From assembly GCA_903632075.3 (NCBI GenBank), contig CAHIKZ030004296.1:1745001-1809000 (forward strand): a DNA stretch of 64,000 nt, read 5' to 3'. Position numbers and translations under genes: made by a program. The stretch is from Acanthosepion pharaonis (lineage: Eukaryota > Mollusca > Cephalopoda > Sepiida > Sepiidae). Below are positions 63,871 through 64,000 of the stretch, piece by piece (within the stretch, counting starts at the first letter, position 1; each line of letters opens with the position of its first letter). A model generated the notes under the pieces. That model had not been told where the DNA came from. It saw only the letters and a list, made by a program, of their open reading frames with translations, and ran no database searches.

Positions 63871-64000
63871 ACTGTATATATTTAAATACAGCATACTGTG
63901 TATATACAGTAAAAAAAATACAGCATGACACACAAAGAATAGCATCAATAGCGCTCTCTCTCAAAGGGAATAATATTAATATGTACAGTTAAAAAATATA
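63719..64000. other. AT-rich end with (TA)n
   Basis: (TA)n with flanking ATACACACACA at 63836-63872; no other feature. Window ends in AT-rich sequence. Confidence 0.7.

Noticed and set aside
1..64000. Bacterial-style operons, ribosome-binding sites or phage modules
   Set aside because: Base composition, SINEs, LINEs and microsatellites show animal nuclear DNA; such features do not apply.

Overview
The window looks like repeat-rich, gene-poor DNA from an invertebrate animal nuclear genome. The mix of elements suggests a mollusc, most plausibly a coleoid cephalopod: tRNA- and 5S-derived SINEs, RTE-like LINE tails, Penelope-like elements, CsRn1-type Ty3/gypsy elements, Helitrons with duplicated heads, and very many (TA)n and (CTAT)n tracts. 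That taxonomic call is an inference from repeat content. I recognise no intact host gene, no functional tRNA or rRNA gene and no intact transposon; every recognisable coding stretch is a broken piece of a mobile element.

Layout. 1-5.1 kb: an ACC/ATC minisatellite, a tRNA-derived SINE and AT-rich filler. 5.1-5.99 kb: a decayed mariner-type transposon. 6.2-7.25 kb: two 3' tails of an RTE-like LINE. 7.6-13.5 kb: microsatellites, a Penelope-like element with an RT fragment and a GIY-YIG domain, and a long hairpin repeat. 14.4-15.5 kb: a pair of 225-bp direct repeats. 17.0-24.4 kb: a CsRn1-type gypsy element (possible PBS, gag, RT, RNase H, integrase) split by a nested LINE tail, then a separate LTR and a GC-rich repetitive tract. 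24.7-30.7 kb: a SINE, a Helitron, gypsy RT/RNase H, an antisense APE-type LINE missing its centre, and scrambled gypsy pieces around two copies of a GC-rich multi-hairpin unit. 31.9-32.9 kb: two tandem arrays. 33.5-37.6 kb: a third multi-hairpin copy, an antisense gypsy gag, and a gypsy RT-RNaseH-integrase split by a SINE with an 11-bp target duplication. 38.5-53.9 kb: SINEs, 5S-derived pieces, LINE fragments, and a Helitron inserted in an RTE tail. 55.3-55.8 kb: a Helitron with clear termini. 58-61.4 kb: a Penelope-like fragment, then a deleted gypsy element with a SCAN-like gag. 61.4-62.9 kb: a (TA)n tract and a 49-bp satellite. The rest is AT-rich filler.

Interactions are those of parasites and hosts of insertion rather than a pathway. 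LINE, SINE and Helitron copies sit inside older gypsy and LINE copies, giving a readable insertion order. The signals most worth follow-up are (i) the multi-hairpin unit at 29449-29640, 29701-29895 and 33466-33658, whose main stem differs by paired, compensating substitutions; and (ii) a tRNA-headed SINE family with 10-11 bp target duplications, inverted end arms and a hammerhead-like core, which may be linked to Penelope-like retrotransposition.
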